Shown: one piece after another, positions 1 to 8,734 of the stretch
Layout of the letters: every line of letters begins with the position of its first letter
How positions within the stretch are numbered: the stretch's first letter is position 1
Origin: Chryseobacterium sp. BGARF1
GTDB lineage: Bacteria; Bacteroidota; Bacteroidia; Flavobacteriales; Weeksellaceae
DNA length: 64,000 nt
NCBI RefSeq assembly: GCF_001677955.1
Contig: NZ_LELA01000020.1
Span: forward strand, 1-64,000
Direction of reading: 5' to 3'
The notes under the pieces: generated by a model
Told to the model about the DNA's origin: nothing
Seen by the model: the letters and a program-made list of their open reading frames with translations, nothing else
The model's database searches: none
Position numbers and translations under genes: made by a program

Positions 1-507
1 TTAGTTAGTTATAGAAGCAAATTTAAAACAATTTTCAAATTGTGCAAATTTTTTGTAAAAACTTATTGATTTTTTTTACAATTTGTTAAAATTAATTAAA
101 ATTTGATAATTTTGGTTTTTACGAAAAATCTACGTTTCGAGGTACTAAAATCATGCCAACTGCTTATGTTTATTGACTTTCCGTAATTCTACGGTTTTAT
201 TCTTTGATTTATTAATTTCCTAATTTAATATCAAGTATTTATTTTTTTGAAGATATGCTTATTAAGTTTGTAAAATAATTATTGTTATTTTAGTTTAGAT
301 AAAATTAATTACCTCAATTGATGAGAGTTGTAATTTCATTTTAAATTGATTTTTTAGAATTCATCTAAATTGAATTCATCTTTTGAGATATTTTTTGCCT
401 CATGTTTGAATATTTATCAGCTTAAATTAATAATTAAACTCAAAGTAAAGTTGCAAACCAAAATAAATATTTAATTAAAATTTTAAACAAGCTCTTAAAA
501 TTATTAA
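1..507. other. AT-rich non-coding stretch upstream of panD
   Basis: No credible gene on either strand; the sequence is very A+T rich with many stops. Two small symmetric motifs stand out: CCGTAattcTACGG at 181-194, and a TACG-containing stretch at 117-140. They could be binding sites but nothing ties them to a regulator. The gene to the left is outside the window. Confidence 0.6.
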
Positions 508-515
508 TAAATTTG
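508..515 (+). promoter_or_regulatory. Promoter -7 box of panD (TAAATTTG)
   Basis: Exact match to the Bacteroidota TAnnTTTG box, ending 4 nt before the panD ATG. Transcription would begin at or next to the start codon, so the mRNA is probably leaderless. No clear -33 TTG is visible. Confidence 0.6.
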
Positions 516-519
516 CACC

Positions 520-870
520 ATGTTAATAGAAGTATTCAAATCTAAAATTCACAGGGTAAGAGTTACGGCTTCAGACCTTAATTATATTGGAAGTATTACC
601 ATTGACGAAGACCTTATTGAAGCTGCCGGTTTGGTAGTGGGAGAAAGGGTTTACATCGTCAATGTCAACAACGGAGAGCGTTTTGATACCTACGTGATCA
701 AAGGGAAAAGAAAGTCAGGAGAAGTTTGCTTAAATGGGCCTGCTGCAAGAAAAGTACAACGTGATGATATTATTATTATCATTGCTTATGCACAGATGAC
801 ACCGGAAGAAGCACAAGAGTTTCAGCCAAAAATTGTTTTCCCGGACGAAAAAACCAATCTTCTTACCTAA
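520..870 (+). CDS. panD: Aspartate 1-decarboxylase
   Basis: Pyruvoyl enzyme that converts L-aspartate to beta-alanine for pantothenate/CoA synthesis in the cytoplasm. The 116-residue length fits the family. The self-cleavage site is Gly24-Ser25 in the YIGSIT motif, where Ser25 becomes the pyruvoyl group. Lys9, Arg54 and Tyr58 sit at the positions known for catalysis in the E. coli enzyme. A proenzyme of this type normally needs processing into alpha and beta chains. The ATG follows a promoter box by 4 nt. The gene is separated by only 3 nt from the flippase-like gene downstream, so the two probably form an operon. Function is confident. Confidence 0.97.
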   Translation: MLIEVFKSKIHRVRVTASDLNYIGSITIDEDLIEAAGLVVGERVYIVNVNNGERFDTYVIKGKRKSGEVCLNGPAARKVQRDDIIIIIAYAQMTPEEAQEFQPKIVFPDEKTNLLT

Positions 871-873
871 AAT

Positions 874-1887
874 ATGGAGAAGAAATCTAACAAAACTTTA
901 AAATCATTTTTAACCATAGTAATTTCGCTTGCTTTTGCAGGCTTTTTTTTGTGGTTAGCATTGAGAGGATTAGATTTTAAAGTCATTCAGAAATCTTTAG
1001 CGAAAGCCAATTATATTTGGGTAGCTTTTGCTGCCGTATTTGCACTTTTAGCGTATTGGTTCAGGGCTATTCGCTGGAATTTATTATTAGAGCCCATGGG
1101 TCATAAAATCTCAAGCTCAAATGCACTTTGGTCTTTGTCTTTCGGTTATTTAATGAATTTAACCATTCCCAGAAGTGGAGAAGTGGCAAGAGCAACGGCT
1201 TTATATGGAGTTGAAAAAGTTCCTGTAGATAAATCTTTTGGTACCATTATTCTGGAAAGAGTGGTTGATTTGATTTGTATGTTGGGATTTTTAGGATTGA
1301 CTTTAATCTTTAAGTATGAAGCAATTTTAGCTTTTTATAAAAATTCAGGGATAAATATTAATCCAAATAAAATATTTCTGGTTGTTGGAGGATTGGCTGT
1401 TACAGGAGTTTTATTTTTTGTTTTCAAAAATAAATTTGTGAATGTTCCTGTTCTGGGCAAAATTATTGGTTTTATTGATGGGATTATTCAAGGTCTTACC
1501 TCGATTTTCAAACTGAAAGAAAAGGGAAAGTTCATTATATATACATTAGGAATCTGGGTTTCTTATTATTTTGCAGCTTATCTTGTGTGTTTTGCATTAC
1601 CCGAAACTTCAGATTTTACTTTTGCTGACGGCTTTTTCATCATTGTTGTAGGAACTTTGGGAATGATTATTCCGGCAAGTGGTGGAATTGGAGCTTTTAA
1701 TTTGGCAATGAAGTACGGTTTTATGGCACTATTCCTTGCGATGGGCAAAAGTGCTGAGTTTGGTGGTGAAATGGGATTGACGTATTCATTTATCTCGCTT
1801 CCGTTACAGATTTTTGTGATGTTGGTGATGGGATTAATTTCCATTCCGATGTTGGCAAAAGCACGTAATAATATAATAGAAGAATAA
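874..1887 (+). CDS. Lysylphosphatidylglycerol synthase TM-region / flippase-like membrane protein
   Basis: A 337-residue integral membrane protein with about eight hydrophobic segments spread over its length. It matches the layout of the UPF0104 / LPG_synthase_TM family, including the LTIPRSGEVARA motif near residue 105 and the glycine-rich IPASGGIGAFNLAM motif near residue 265. It is only the membrane half: there is no C-terminal aminoacyl-phosphatidylglycerol transferase domain, so lysine transfer to lipid is unlikely. Members are proposed to move lipids across the membrane; the substrate here is unknown. It lies 3 nt after panD and ends before a strong terminator. Family call is good, function is inference. 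Confidence 0.85.
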   Translation: MEKKSNKTLKSFLTIVISLAFAGFFLWLALRGLDFKVIQKSLAKANYIWVAFAAVFALLAYWFRAIRWNLLLEPMGHKISSSNALWSLSFGYLMNLTIPRSGEVARATALYGVEKVPVDKSFGTIILERVVDLICMLGFLGLTLIFKYEAILAFYKNSGININPNKIFLVVGGLAVTGVLFFVFKNKFVNVPVLGKIIGFIDGIIQGLTSIFKLKEKGKFIIYTLGIWVSYYFAAYLVCFALPETSDFTFADGFFIIVVGTLGMIIPASGGIGAFNLAMKYGFMALFLAMGKSAEFGGEMGLTYSFISLPLQIFVMLVMGLISIPMLAKARNNIIEE

Positions 1888-1907
1888 ATTTAATTTTAAA
1901 ATATATA

Positions 1908-1938
1908 AATCCTGTTTCATTTGAAGCAGGATTTTTTT
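1908..1938 (+). terminator. Intrinsic terminator of panD operon
   Basis: AATCCTG and CAGGATT arms around a short loop, followed by eight T residues. Confidence 0.85.
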
Positions 1939-1948
1939 TGCTTAGAGG

Positions 1949-2158
1949 CTGTTTAAATTTGATATTTATTTTTAACATTAAGAAATTAAGATCATTGTCT
2001 TAAAAAACTTAATATAAAATCAACGTGTTGATTTCTTAATCATTTACTGCTTAAATAACTAAATACCTTAATGTTAAAATAAGAATAAACAAAGTTTATT
2101 TTAATTTAGAAAATTAAGACAAAGGCAATAGAAAAACATTTAATAAAAATTTAAACAG
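1949..2158. repeat. Nested-palindrome intergenic element (MITE-like)
   Basis: About 210 bp with perfect terminal inverted repeats CTGTTTAAATTT (1949-1960) and AAATTTAAACAG (2147-2158). Inside lies a second inverted pair around TTTTTAACATTAAG (1969-1982) and CTTAATGTTAAAA (2067-2079), and in the middle a perfect palindrome AAATCAACGTGTTGATTT (2017-2034). It has no coding capacity. The nested symmetry suggests a non-autonomous mobile element or a long RNA hairpin. Confidence 0.6.
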
Positions 2159-2276
2159 AATCTTAATTTTTTTTTTCAAATATTAAAAAAACTTTAAAAC
2201 TGTATGACTTTTTATCATTAATTTGGTTAATTCAAAAATCAAATCTATCTTAAGGGAAAAATTATATTTATAGATT

Positions 2277-2852
2277 ATGGCAATTAATTTACAGAAAGGT
2301 CAAAAAATAGAATTAGGACTTACAAAAATGACAATCGGTTTGGGATGGGATCCTAGTGAAGGAACAAGTCAGACTTTCGATTTAGATGCTTCGGCAATTA
2401 TGATTGATTCCGACAGAAAACTTGTTGGTGACGAGTATTTTGTTTTTTATAATAACTTAAATTCTCCAGACGGAGCTTTGCAACATACTGGTGATGATCC
2501 CGACGGAAAAAGCAGTGACGGAGACGATGACGAGGCAATTATTATCGATCTTGAAAAAGTAGATCCAAGAGTGGAAGAAATTCTGTTCGTAGTAACCATT
2601 GAGGATTTTGAAAGAAAAAAACAAAACTTCGGAATGGTGAGAAACTCTTACATCAGAATAGTGGATAACAGCAATAATCAGGAAATTGCAAAATATGAGC
2701 TTGATGAAGATTTCTCTATCGAAACAGGGGTAGAATTCGGTCGTCTTTACAAAAGAAACGGAAGCTGGAAATTTGAAGCTTCAGGGATTGGTTACAGAGC
2801 AGATCTTGGTTTCTTTTTAGAGAAATACTATAAAGGTCAAATCATCAAATAA
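2277..2852 (+). CDS. TerD family protein (first copy)
   Basis: A single TerD domain fills the 191 residues. It shows the GLGWDP motif near residue 22, the DLDASAIMID strand near 38, and an acidic Asp-rich calcium-binding loop (GDDPDG...DGDDDE) around residues 75-95. TerD proteins bind Ca2+ and belong to tellurite/stress-response systems; the biochemical output is not settled. It heads a same-strand cluster with a second TerD, two vWA proteins, a PP2C phosphatase and a kinase, the arrangement known from Ter-linked signalling modules. The protein is probably cytoplasmic, with no signal peptide. It shares its first eight residues (MAINLQKG) with the next gene, pointing to duplication. Confidence 0.9.
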   Translation: MAINLQKGQKIELGLTKMTIGLGWDPSEGTSQTFDLDASAIMIDSDRKLVGDEYFVFYNNLNSPDGALQHTGDDPDGKSSDGDDDEAIIIDLEKVDPRVEEILFVVTIEDFERKKQNFGMVRNSYIRIVDNSNNQEIAKYELDEDFSIETGVEFGRLYKRNGSWKFEASGIGYRADLGFFLEKYYKGQIIK

Positions 2853-2876
2853 AAAAACATAATTTAATAGCGTAAT

Positions 2877-2895
2877 CAAAGACTTTTGGTCTTTG
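2877..2895. repeat. Small hairpin between the TerD genes
   Basis: CAAAGAC / GTCTTTG arms with a short loop, inside a 157-nt spacer that also holds a CTTTGCGG stretch resembling the CGCAAAG repeat at 60.6 kb. There is no T-tract, so it is not a terminator. It may be a decayed copy of an intergenic repeat. Confidence 0.3.
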
Positions 2896-3009
2896 CTGAG
2901 TAAAACGCCTTTGCGGACTTAAAAACAGTTAGTAGAGAAAAAAATCTTTGGAAACTTTGCTTTAAAATAAATAAAATAAAATTCAAACAACACAAAAAAG
3001 ATATTAAAA

Positions 3010-3675
3010 ATGGCAATTAATTTACAGAAAGGTCAAACGATTGATTTAAGAAAAAACGACCGTGGAGAAAGTGTTTATGATCTGTCTCAGGTAACCATTG
3101 GTTTAGGATGGGATGTTCGTAAACAAGGAGGTTTTTTCGGGAAAATGTTCAGTAAAGAACCAGAGTACGACTTAGATGCAGTTGCATTTCTTTTAGATGG
3201 AAACGGAAAAGTTGCCAACTTAGGAAGAACGGTTCAGACCAACGACGGAAGACAAATGGGGCTTTATCAGGGAGATGTTATTTATTTCAATTCGATGCAG
3301 CATCCAAGCGGGCATATTTGGTTAACCGGAGATAACAGAACCGGAGCCGGAGATGGTGATGATGAGCAGATCATTGTAAAATTAGACCAACTTGACGAAC
3401 GTTATCAAAAAATTATTTTTGTGGTGACGATCTATCAGGGAAGAAAAAATAACCAGCATTTCGGGATGATTGATAATGCATTTATCCGTGCCGTAGATGC
3501 AAGAGGAAAAGAAATTACAAAATACAGTCTTTCAGGCGATGCAAGTATGAATGGAAAATGTTCTATGGTATTCGCAGAAGCATACAGACACAATGGTGAC
3601 TGGAAATTTCGTGCCTTAGGTGAGCCCAATCATTCAGACAGTTTTGTAGATATCCTTAAAAACTATTCTTACTAA
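3010..3675 (+). CDS. TerD family protein (second copy)
   Basis: A 221-residue TerD-domain protein, longer than its neighbour by an insertion after the GLGWDV motif (about residues 38-50) and a longer region before the GDGDDE acidic loop near residue 117. The predicted Ca2+-binding acidic residues are kept. It is a diverged paralogue of the gene upstream: the starts are near-identical, then identity drops, so this is an old duplication. Role by family: calcium-binding component of a Ter stress module, probably cytoplasmic. It lies 157 nt after the first TerD and 92 nt before the first vWA gene, and all read the same way. Confidence 0.9.
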   Translation: MAINLQKGQTIDLRKNDRGESVYDLSQVTIGLGWDVRKQGGFFGKMFSKEPEYDLDAVAFLLDGNGKVANLGRTVQTNDGRQMGLYQGDVIYFNSMQHPSGHIWLTGDNRTGAGDGDDEQIIVKLDQLDERYQKIIFVVTIYQGRKNNQHFGMIDNAFIRAVDARGKEITKYSLSGDASMNGKCSMVFAEAYRHNGDWKFRALGEPNHSDSFVDILKNYSY

Positions 3676-3767
3676 TAAAAGTATAAAACAATAATAAATA
3701 AATTTCATCAATATTGATTTTCTTTTGTTGAAGATCGGTATTGGTGAAATTTTTAAAGTTTCCCATA

Positions 3768-4406
3768 ATGAACAGAAGATTATTGGCGTATTTTCTGCTG
3801 GATACCTCCGGCTCTATGAATGGCGAACCCATTCAGGCGCTGAACAATGGCTTCAACGGCTTAATTTCTATGCTCCGCTCAGACCCTCAAGCGATGGATA
3901 CGCTATATTTAAGTGTAACTACTTTTGACCGAGATGTGAAAAATATTATTCCGATGGTCGATTTGGCAAGTTTTCACCCAATGGAAATTACCTGTCCGGA
4001 TAGTGGCCCTACTCATACAGGAGCCGCTTTGGAATTGGTTTCAGCATTGCTTCAGGTGGATCTAATTAAAGGTTCAACAGAAGTAAAAGGCGACTGGAAA
4101 CCGCTTCTTTTTATTTTCACCGACGGAAAACCTTCAGATATCCAAAAATACAGACAGATGATTCCTGTAATCAAAAATATGGATTTTGGAGTGATTGTAG
4201 GTTGTGCTGCAGGACCAAAAGCTGATGAAAGCTTCCTGAAAGAATTGACCGATAACGTTGTGAAACTCGATACGACCGATGCTGCAACCTTATCTTCATT
4301 TTTCAAATGGGTAAGTTCATCCATCACAATGGGCGGAAAATCTCAAGGAACAGGCGAAAGCATCAGTCTTCCACCGCCACCTTCAGAACTAAATATTATT
4401 ATTTAA
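3768..4406 (+). CDS. von Willebrand factor A domain protein, TerY-like
   Basis: A 212-residue stand-alone vWA domain with an intact metal-ion-dependent adhesion site: DTSGS near residue 11, a threonine around residue 80 (SGPTHTGAALE) and FTDGKPSD near residue 120. TerY-type vWA proteins are thought to act as scaffolds with TerD proteins and a kinase/phosphatase pair. I start at the ATG giving MNRRLLAYF; an upstream in-frame TTG would only add nine residues. There is no signal peptide. The stop codon abuts a palindromic repeat (4405-4486), and a second vWA gene follows. A cytoplasmic signalling role is inferred from context. Confidence 0.87.
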   Translation: MNRRLLAYFLLDTSGSMNGEPIQALNNGFNGLISMLRSDPQAMDTLYLSVTTFDRDVKNIIPMVDLASFHPMEITCPDSGPTHTGAALELVSALLQVDLIKGSTEVKGDWKPLLFIFTDGKPSDIQKYRQMIPVIKNMDFGVIVGCAAGPKADESFLKELTDNVVKLDTTDAATLSSFFKWVSSSITMGGKSQGTGESISLPPPPSELNIII

Positions 4407-4486
4407 TTTCTCGCAAATTGAGCAAATTTTGCAGATTATTATTATTATTTTTAAATCTGCTTAATCAAAATAATCTGCGAGAGATT
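4405..4486. repeat. Dispersed palindromic repeat, copy 1 (TCTCGCA...TGCGAGAGA)
   Basis: Imperfect inverted repeat whose ends read ATTTCTCGCA and TGCGAGAGAT, with inner GCAGAT/ATCTGC arms. Related copies lie at 61301-61389 and 63346-63424. This copy begins at the stop codon of the first vWA gene and fills most of the gap to the next gene. Confidence 0.7.
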
Positions 4487-4518
4487 AATTCTATCCGAAT
4501 AAAACGCAATAAAAAATT

Positions 4519-5562
4519 ATGAGAAGACTTCCCATTTATTTCTTAGTAGATATTTCAGAATCGATGATTGGTGAACCGATTGATCAGGTGCAGGAAGGTA
4601 TTTCAACCATTGTAAGAGAACTGAAAAAAGATCCGTATTCATTAGAAACGGTCTGGATCTCCGTTGTCGGTTTTGCAGGTGAAGCAGAAGTGATTACACC
4701 GTTGCAGGATATTATTTCATTCTATCCTCCGAAAATCCCAGTTGGAAGTGGGACTTCTTTGGCAAAAGGTCTCTTCAAAGTAATGGATTGTATCGACAAG
4801 GATATACTAAAAACCACTTACGACCGAAAAGGCGACTGGAAACCTCTTGTTTTCCTTTTCACAGATGGGGTTCCCACTGATGATGCGCAAATTGCCATCG
4901 AAAAATGGAATAAAAACTATCACGGAAAATCAAATACGATCGCAATATCCATTGGTGATAATACTAATCATAAATTATTAGGCTCACTTTCAGATAATGT
5001 TTTGTTGTTTAATAACAATTCAGAAAACTCCTACAAAGAGTTTTTCAAATGGGTGACTGACTCTATTAAAACGACAAGTCAGAGTGTGACAGAAGCTAAT
5101 AAAGAAGGAATTAATTTATCTAAGATCGATCATAGTATTTTAGAAAAAGTTGATCCGGAAGCTCAACAAAGATTTCCAGATAATAATTTTGTAGTGTTGA
5201 ACGGAAAATGTTCAGACTCAAAAAGATCATATTTAATTAAATATAAAAAGGCATTTACCGACTCTGGTATTGCAGGAATGCAAACCCGATATTACCGATT
5301 GGAAGGAACGTACAGAATAGACGATGCTTCGTATTACCGACTTTCTTCGGCGCAGAAAAGCAGCCAGAAAATTTCTGTGGAAGAGCTTCATGGCGCTCCT
5401 TCTTGTCCGCATTGTGCCAATCCGATCGCTTTGGCGACCTGTTCGTGTGGTGGAATTCATTGTTTAAAAGGTGAAGGCTACAACGAATGTCCTTGGTGTG
5501 GAACCGGTGATCATTACGGATTCAGCAGCGAAGGTTTTGACATCAATCGAACTTTGGGCTAA
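4519..5562 (+). CDS. vWA protein with C-terminal TerY-C-like zinc-binding domain
   Basis: 347 residues. The N-terminal vWA domain (about 1-200) has a MIDAS DISES near residue 11 and a FTDGVPTDD motif near 114. The C-terminal part ends in a cysteine-rich cluster with CPHC (about 293-296), a CSC, a further Cys and CPWC (about 325-328), which fits a treble-clef/zinc-ribbon metal site as in TerY C-terminal domains. It is probably a cytoplasmic adaptor linking Ter proteins to the phosphatase and kinase. The stop codon directly abuts the ATG of the phosphatase, so the two are translationally close. It is a paralogue of the gene upstream that keeps the extra metal-binding tail. Confidence 0.88.
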   Translation: MRRLPIYFLVDISESMIGEPIDQVQEGISTIVRELKKDPYSLETVWISVVGFAGEAEVITPLQDIISFYPPKIPVGSGTSLAKGLFKVMDCIDKDILKTTYDRKGDWKPLVFLFTDGVPTDDAQIAIEKWNKNYHGKSNTIAISIGDNTNHKLLGSLSDNVLLFNNNSENSYKEFFKWVTDSIKTTSQSVTEANKEGINLSKIDHSILEKVDPEAQQRFPDNNFVVLNGKCSDSKRSYLIKYKKAFTDSGIAGMQTRYYRLEGTYRIDDASYYRLSSAQKSSQKISVEELHGAPSCPHCANPIALATCSCGGIHCLKGEGYNECPWCGTGDHYGFSSEGFDINRTLG

Positions 5563-6921
5563 ATGGAAAATACAATAAGGCAGATTTTGAAAAATCATGA
5601 TATTCATGATCATAAAATATTGGATAAAGTAGTTTCAAAACTGTTAACTCAGACGGAAATTCAGAATAATCTAAAGCTTATTATCGAAGCTCAGAATAAA
5701 ATTATGCACGAAGCAATGATTTATAAAGAAAGAGAAGAATTTGCTGATGCATTTTTTCCGATTACCAATGCACATTCCAAGAAGAAATACGAATTTATTT
5801 TTCCGATGGAGCAATTTCCGAATATCAGAATTAAAAATATTTCAGGATTGGATTTAGCGGGTTTAAATTTTGAAGAAAATACCATCAAAGGAATTCCTTT
5901 TGAAAGTGATGCTTACGACTTGAAGATTGAGTTTTTTCACATTCAGGATGAAGAAAATTCAGAATTCAAAAAAGCACAGCTTTTCGTTAATGCCGATCCA
6001 AAAGATTTGTGGAAAAACATTCCTTCGGATAAAGAAGCGCCTTTTCATAAAGCGGATGAAGCCATGTTTAAAGGAAGTTTTTCAGATAAAAAAATTGTGG
6101 TGGCTTCGCAAAGAGGCCGTTCTCATGCACATGAAGCGAAATTTAGAGATGATGATTTTGCGGTAAATGAATTACCTGATTCCTGGAATATTATTTCTGT
6201 TTCCGATGGAGCTGGTTCTGCTCAATTGGCGAGATATGGTTCTGAATTAGCAACTCAATCGATCAATGAATTTTTTAACAATAAAGAAACTTTAGCTGAA
6301 CTTGATCTTGAGTTAAATAAAATTTTTAATGGAGAGAACGAACAGCCAGAATCTAAACAAAATATTATAAAACTTCTTTATCAAGGCGTTTCTGATACTT
6401 TTAAAACTTTGAAGGAAAAGGCAGATGAGTATGAAGTGACTTTAAAAGATTTACATTCCACCTTAATTTTTGCCTTGGTTAAAAAGTTCGATTTTGGATA
6501 TATAATTTTAAGTTTTGGTGTTGGTGATTGTCCGATTAATCTGATCAATGAAGGTTTTTCTGAAGTACAATTGTTAAATACAATGGATGTTGGTGAATTT
6601 GGTGGCGGAACCCGTTTTATCACGATGAATGAAATTTTTGATGATACTATTTCTTCACGTTTTAAAATTACTCATACTAAAGAGTTTTCTAAATTGGTTT
6701 TAATGACCGACGGAATTTACGACCCGAAATTTATCACAGAAAATAAACTGGAAGACATCGAAAGCTGGAAAGTGTTTTTTGAAGATTTAAATGGTCAAAA
6801 TGAAGATGATGCGAAAGTTGATTTTGAAAATGACAAAACAATCGATGAACAATTACTTTCTTGGATGGATTTCTGGAGTAAAGGAAATCATGATGACAGA
6901 ACTTTGGCGGTGATTTATTAA
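5563..6921 (+). CDS. PP2C-family protein serine/threonine phosphatase
   Basis: 452 residues. The C-terminal two thirds carry PP2C signatures: SVSDGAGSAQLARYG near residue 217, HSTLIFALV near 298, GVGDCP near 318, LMTDGIYD near 384 and a final DDRTLAV. These aspartates normally bind the two catalytic metals. The N-terminal ~150 residues are not recognised and may bind the vWA partner. No membrane segment. It starts immediately after the vWA/zinc-ribbon gene and is followed 297 nt later by the kinase, so it probably opposes that kinase. The vWA-phosphatase-kinase trio is the known TerY-P arrangement. Confidence 0.88.
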   Translation: MENTIRQILKNHDIHDHKILDKVVSKLLTQTEIQNNLKLIIEAQNKIMHEAMIYKEREEFADAFFPITNAHSKKKYEFIFPMEQFPNIRIKNISGLDLAGLNFEENTIKGIPFESDAYDLKIEFFHIQDEENSEFKKAQLFVNADPKDLWKNIPSDKEAPFHKADEAMFKGSFSDKKIVVASQRGRSHAHEAKFRDDDFAVNELPDSWNIISVSDGAGSAQLARYGSELATQSINEFFNNKETLAELDLELNKIFNGENEQPESKQNIIKLLYQGVSDTFKTLKEKADEYEVTLKDLHSTLIFALVKKFDFGYIILSFGVGDCPINLINEGFSEVQLLNTMDVGEFGGGTRFITMNEIFDDTISSRFKITHTKEFSKLVLMTDGIYDPKFITENKLEDIESWKVFFEDLNGQNEDDAKVDFENDKTIDEQLLSWMDFWSKGNHDDRTLAVIY

Positions 6922-6994
6922 AAAAAATATAATGGCGATTTAGAAATACTTATGTATTTTTATTCTTTTAAAAAACGTTGAAAATAATTATATT

Positions 6995-7036
6995 AAAACT
7001 AAAACTAAAACTAAAACTAAAACTAAAACTAAAACT
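6995..7036. repeat. Seven perfect tandem copies of AAAACT
   Basis: A 42-bp hexamer array between the phosphatase and kinase genes. Perfect copies indicate recent slippage. It lies upstream of the kinase and could vary in length between strains. Confidence 0.9.
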
Positions 7037-7075
7037 TTTTGAATATCTGTTCCTATCATATTTTTAAAATTTAAT

Positions 7076-7151
7076 AGTTTGTTTGTCATTCCGCAGGAAT
7101 CTAAACTGTTTTTTTTTAGAGCGAAGATTCTTTCAGAATGACAAACAAACT
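7076..7151. repeat. Inverted repeat element upstream of the kinase gene
   Basis: Perfect 16-bp inverted arms AGTTTGTTTGTCATTC (7076-7091) and their complement (7136-7151), extended inwards by an imperfect AGGAATCT/AGATTCTT pair. About 76 bp, no coding capacity. It resembles REP/MITE-type hairpins and could fold in mRNA between the phosphatase and kinase genes. The 297-nt gap holding it and the AAAACT array contains nothing else that I recognise. Confidence 0.75.
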
Positions 7152-7218
7152 GTTGAAAATTTAGTTATTAAATATCGCCGGCTTTCAATAAAATATATTC
7201 TATTATCTATCAACTCTC

Positions 7219-8733
7219 ATGAAAAAAACAACCACCGTTTCCTCAATTTTAGACATTGCAAAATCGTATGAATATGTAGATGAAAATCCTGTAAAAGGCG
7301 GGGTCAAAGATGTTTATTTTTCACCAGACAGAAAATATGTGGTGGCTTTTTACAGAAATCCACTTGAGAACGAACAAAAAGAAAGAATCAAAAGAATTGT
7401 TTCTACCTATTTGCCTAATATTCAAAACGGAAATGCTTCAGAATATTATCTGAATGAGGTTTTTAGATGGCCATATGATATTGTTCAGAAAAATAATCTG
7501 ACGGGAATTGTGGTTCCTATTTACAGTCAGAAATTCTTTTTTGCGAAAGGATATTTTGGTTCAGATAATATTGCAGGTGGCGATAAAGTAGGGAAGTGGT
7601 TTACGGCTCCGATGTTTAGAAACCAGCATTATCCGCTTCGTTTAGATAAATCTGAGCTGGGCGATTGGCTAAGTTACTTTCAAATCGCTATGAATATCAC
7701 CCGCGGAATAAAAAAACTGCATCAGATGGGTTTGGCGCATTCAGATCTTTCTTATAATAATATTTTGGTAGATCCGGTGACGAGATCTGCCTGTATCATT
7801 GATATTGACGGTTTGGTAGTTCCAAAACTCTTTCCCCCCGAAGTCATCGGAACTGCAGATTTTATTGCTCCGGAAGTTTTAAAAACAAAACATTTGCATT
7901 TGCATGACACAGGAAGACAGCTTCCGAATCAGAAGACCGATCTTCATGCTTTGGCAGTTCTTATTTATATGTATCTTCTTCGTCGCCATCCTTTAAGGGG
8001 TGGAAAGATTTGGGATCTGGATTCTGAAAAAGATGAAATATTTTCAATGGGTGAAAAAGCTCTTTTTGTAGAACATCCAACTGATTCTTCCAATAAAGTA
8101 CGAACAGAATATTTGAAAAAATGGGACACATTTTGGGGAGACCCTACCAAAATTCCATACACTGTTACGGGGCCTTATTTGTCTGAATTGTTTAAAAAAG
8201 CTTTTATTGACGGGCTTCATGATCCAATAAAAAGACCTTTGGCAAATGAATGGGAAACGGCTTTACTGAAAACAGTAGATCTAATTCAACCTTGTCATAA
8301 TCCTGAATGTAACGAGAAATGGTATGTTTTTGATAATACCCAAACTCCAAGATGTCCGTTCTGTGGAACTTCACACAAAGGAAGTTTGCCTGTCCTCGAT
8401 CTGTATTTTAAATATGATGATGAGGTTTGGAAGCCCGAAAACCACCGATTAATGGTTTATCATAATCAGTATTTATTTAAATGGCATGTTTCGAGAAAAG
8501 TGATCCGCAATGAAAGTCTGACTTTCGAAGATAAAAAACCGGTTGGATATTTTACTTTTTATCAGGATAAATGGGTTTTAGTGAATCAAACTTTGACTTC
8601 TATGAAAGATTTAACCGAGCAAAAAGAGATTCCGCCCAATTCAATGGTTGAATTGTCTGAAGGTAAAAAAATATTGCTATCCAATGAAGAAGGCGGAAGA
8701 ATTATTTATGTGACGATGGCGAATAATCAATAG
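7219..8733 (+). CDS. Protein kinase domain protein of the Ter module, with zinc ribbon
   Basis: 504 residues. The N-terminal kinase domain has a glycine-rich stretch (KGGVKDVYF near 27), the catalytic loop HSDLSYNN near residue 174, a metal-binding DIDG in place of DFG near 196, and FIAPEVL as the activation-segment APE motif near 216. The usual VAIK lysine is not obvious (VVAFYR). Around residues 357-385 a CX4C...CPFC zinc ribbon follows, and the last ~110 residues are unrecognised. It is soluble. Last gene of the Ter cluster, followed by a GC-rich hairpin. It probably phosphorylates Ter-module partners and is opposed by the PP2C protein; the substrates are unknown. Confidence 0.86.
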   Translation: MKKTTTVSSILDIAKSYEYVDENPVKGGVKDVYFSPDRKYVVAFYRNPLENEQKERIKRIVSTYLPNIQNGNASEYYLNEVFRWPYDIVQKNNLTGIVVPIYSQKFFFAKGYFGSDNIAGGDKVGKWFTAPMFRNQHYPLRLDKSELGDWLSYFQIAMNITRGIKKLHQMGLAHSDLSYNNILVDPVTRSACIIDIDGLVVPKLFPPEVIGTADFIAPEVLKTKHLHLHDTGRQLPNQKTDLHALAVLIYMYLLRRHPLRGGKIWDLDSEKDEIFSMGEKALFVEHPTDSSNKVRTEYLKKWDTFWGDPTKIPYTVTGPYLSELFKKAFIDGLHDPIKRPLANEWETALLKTVDLIQPCHNPECNEKWYVFDNTQTPRCPFCGTSHKGSLPVLDLYFKYDDEVWKPENHRLMVYHNQYLFKWHVSRKVIRNESLTFEDKKPVGYFTFYQDKWVLVNQTLTSMKDLTEQKEIPPNSMVELSEGKKILLSNEEGGRIIYVTMANNQ

Positions 8734-8734
8734 G

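Noticed and set aside
3725..3928. 67-codon ORF in another frame over the start of the first vWA gene
   Set aside because: It overlaps a gene with a clear MIDAS motif and has no recognisable features.
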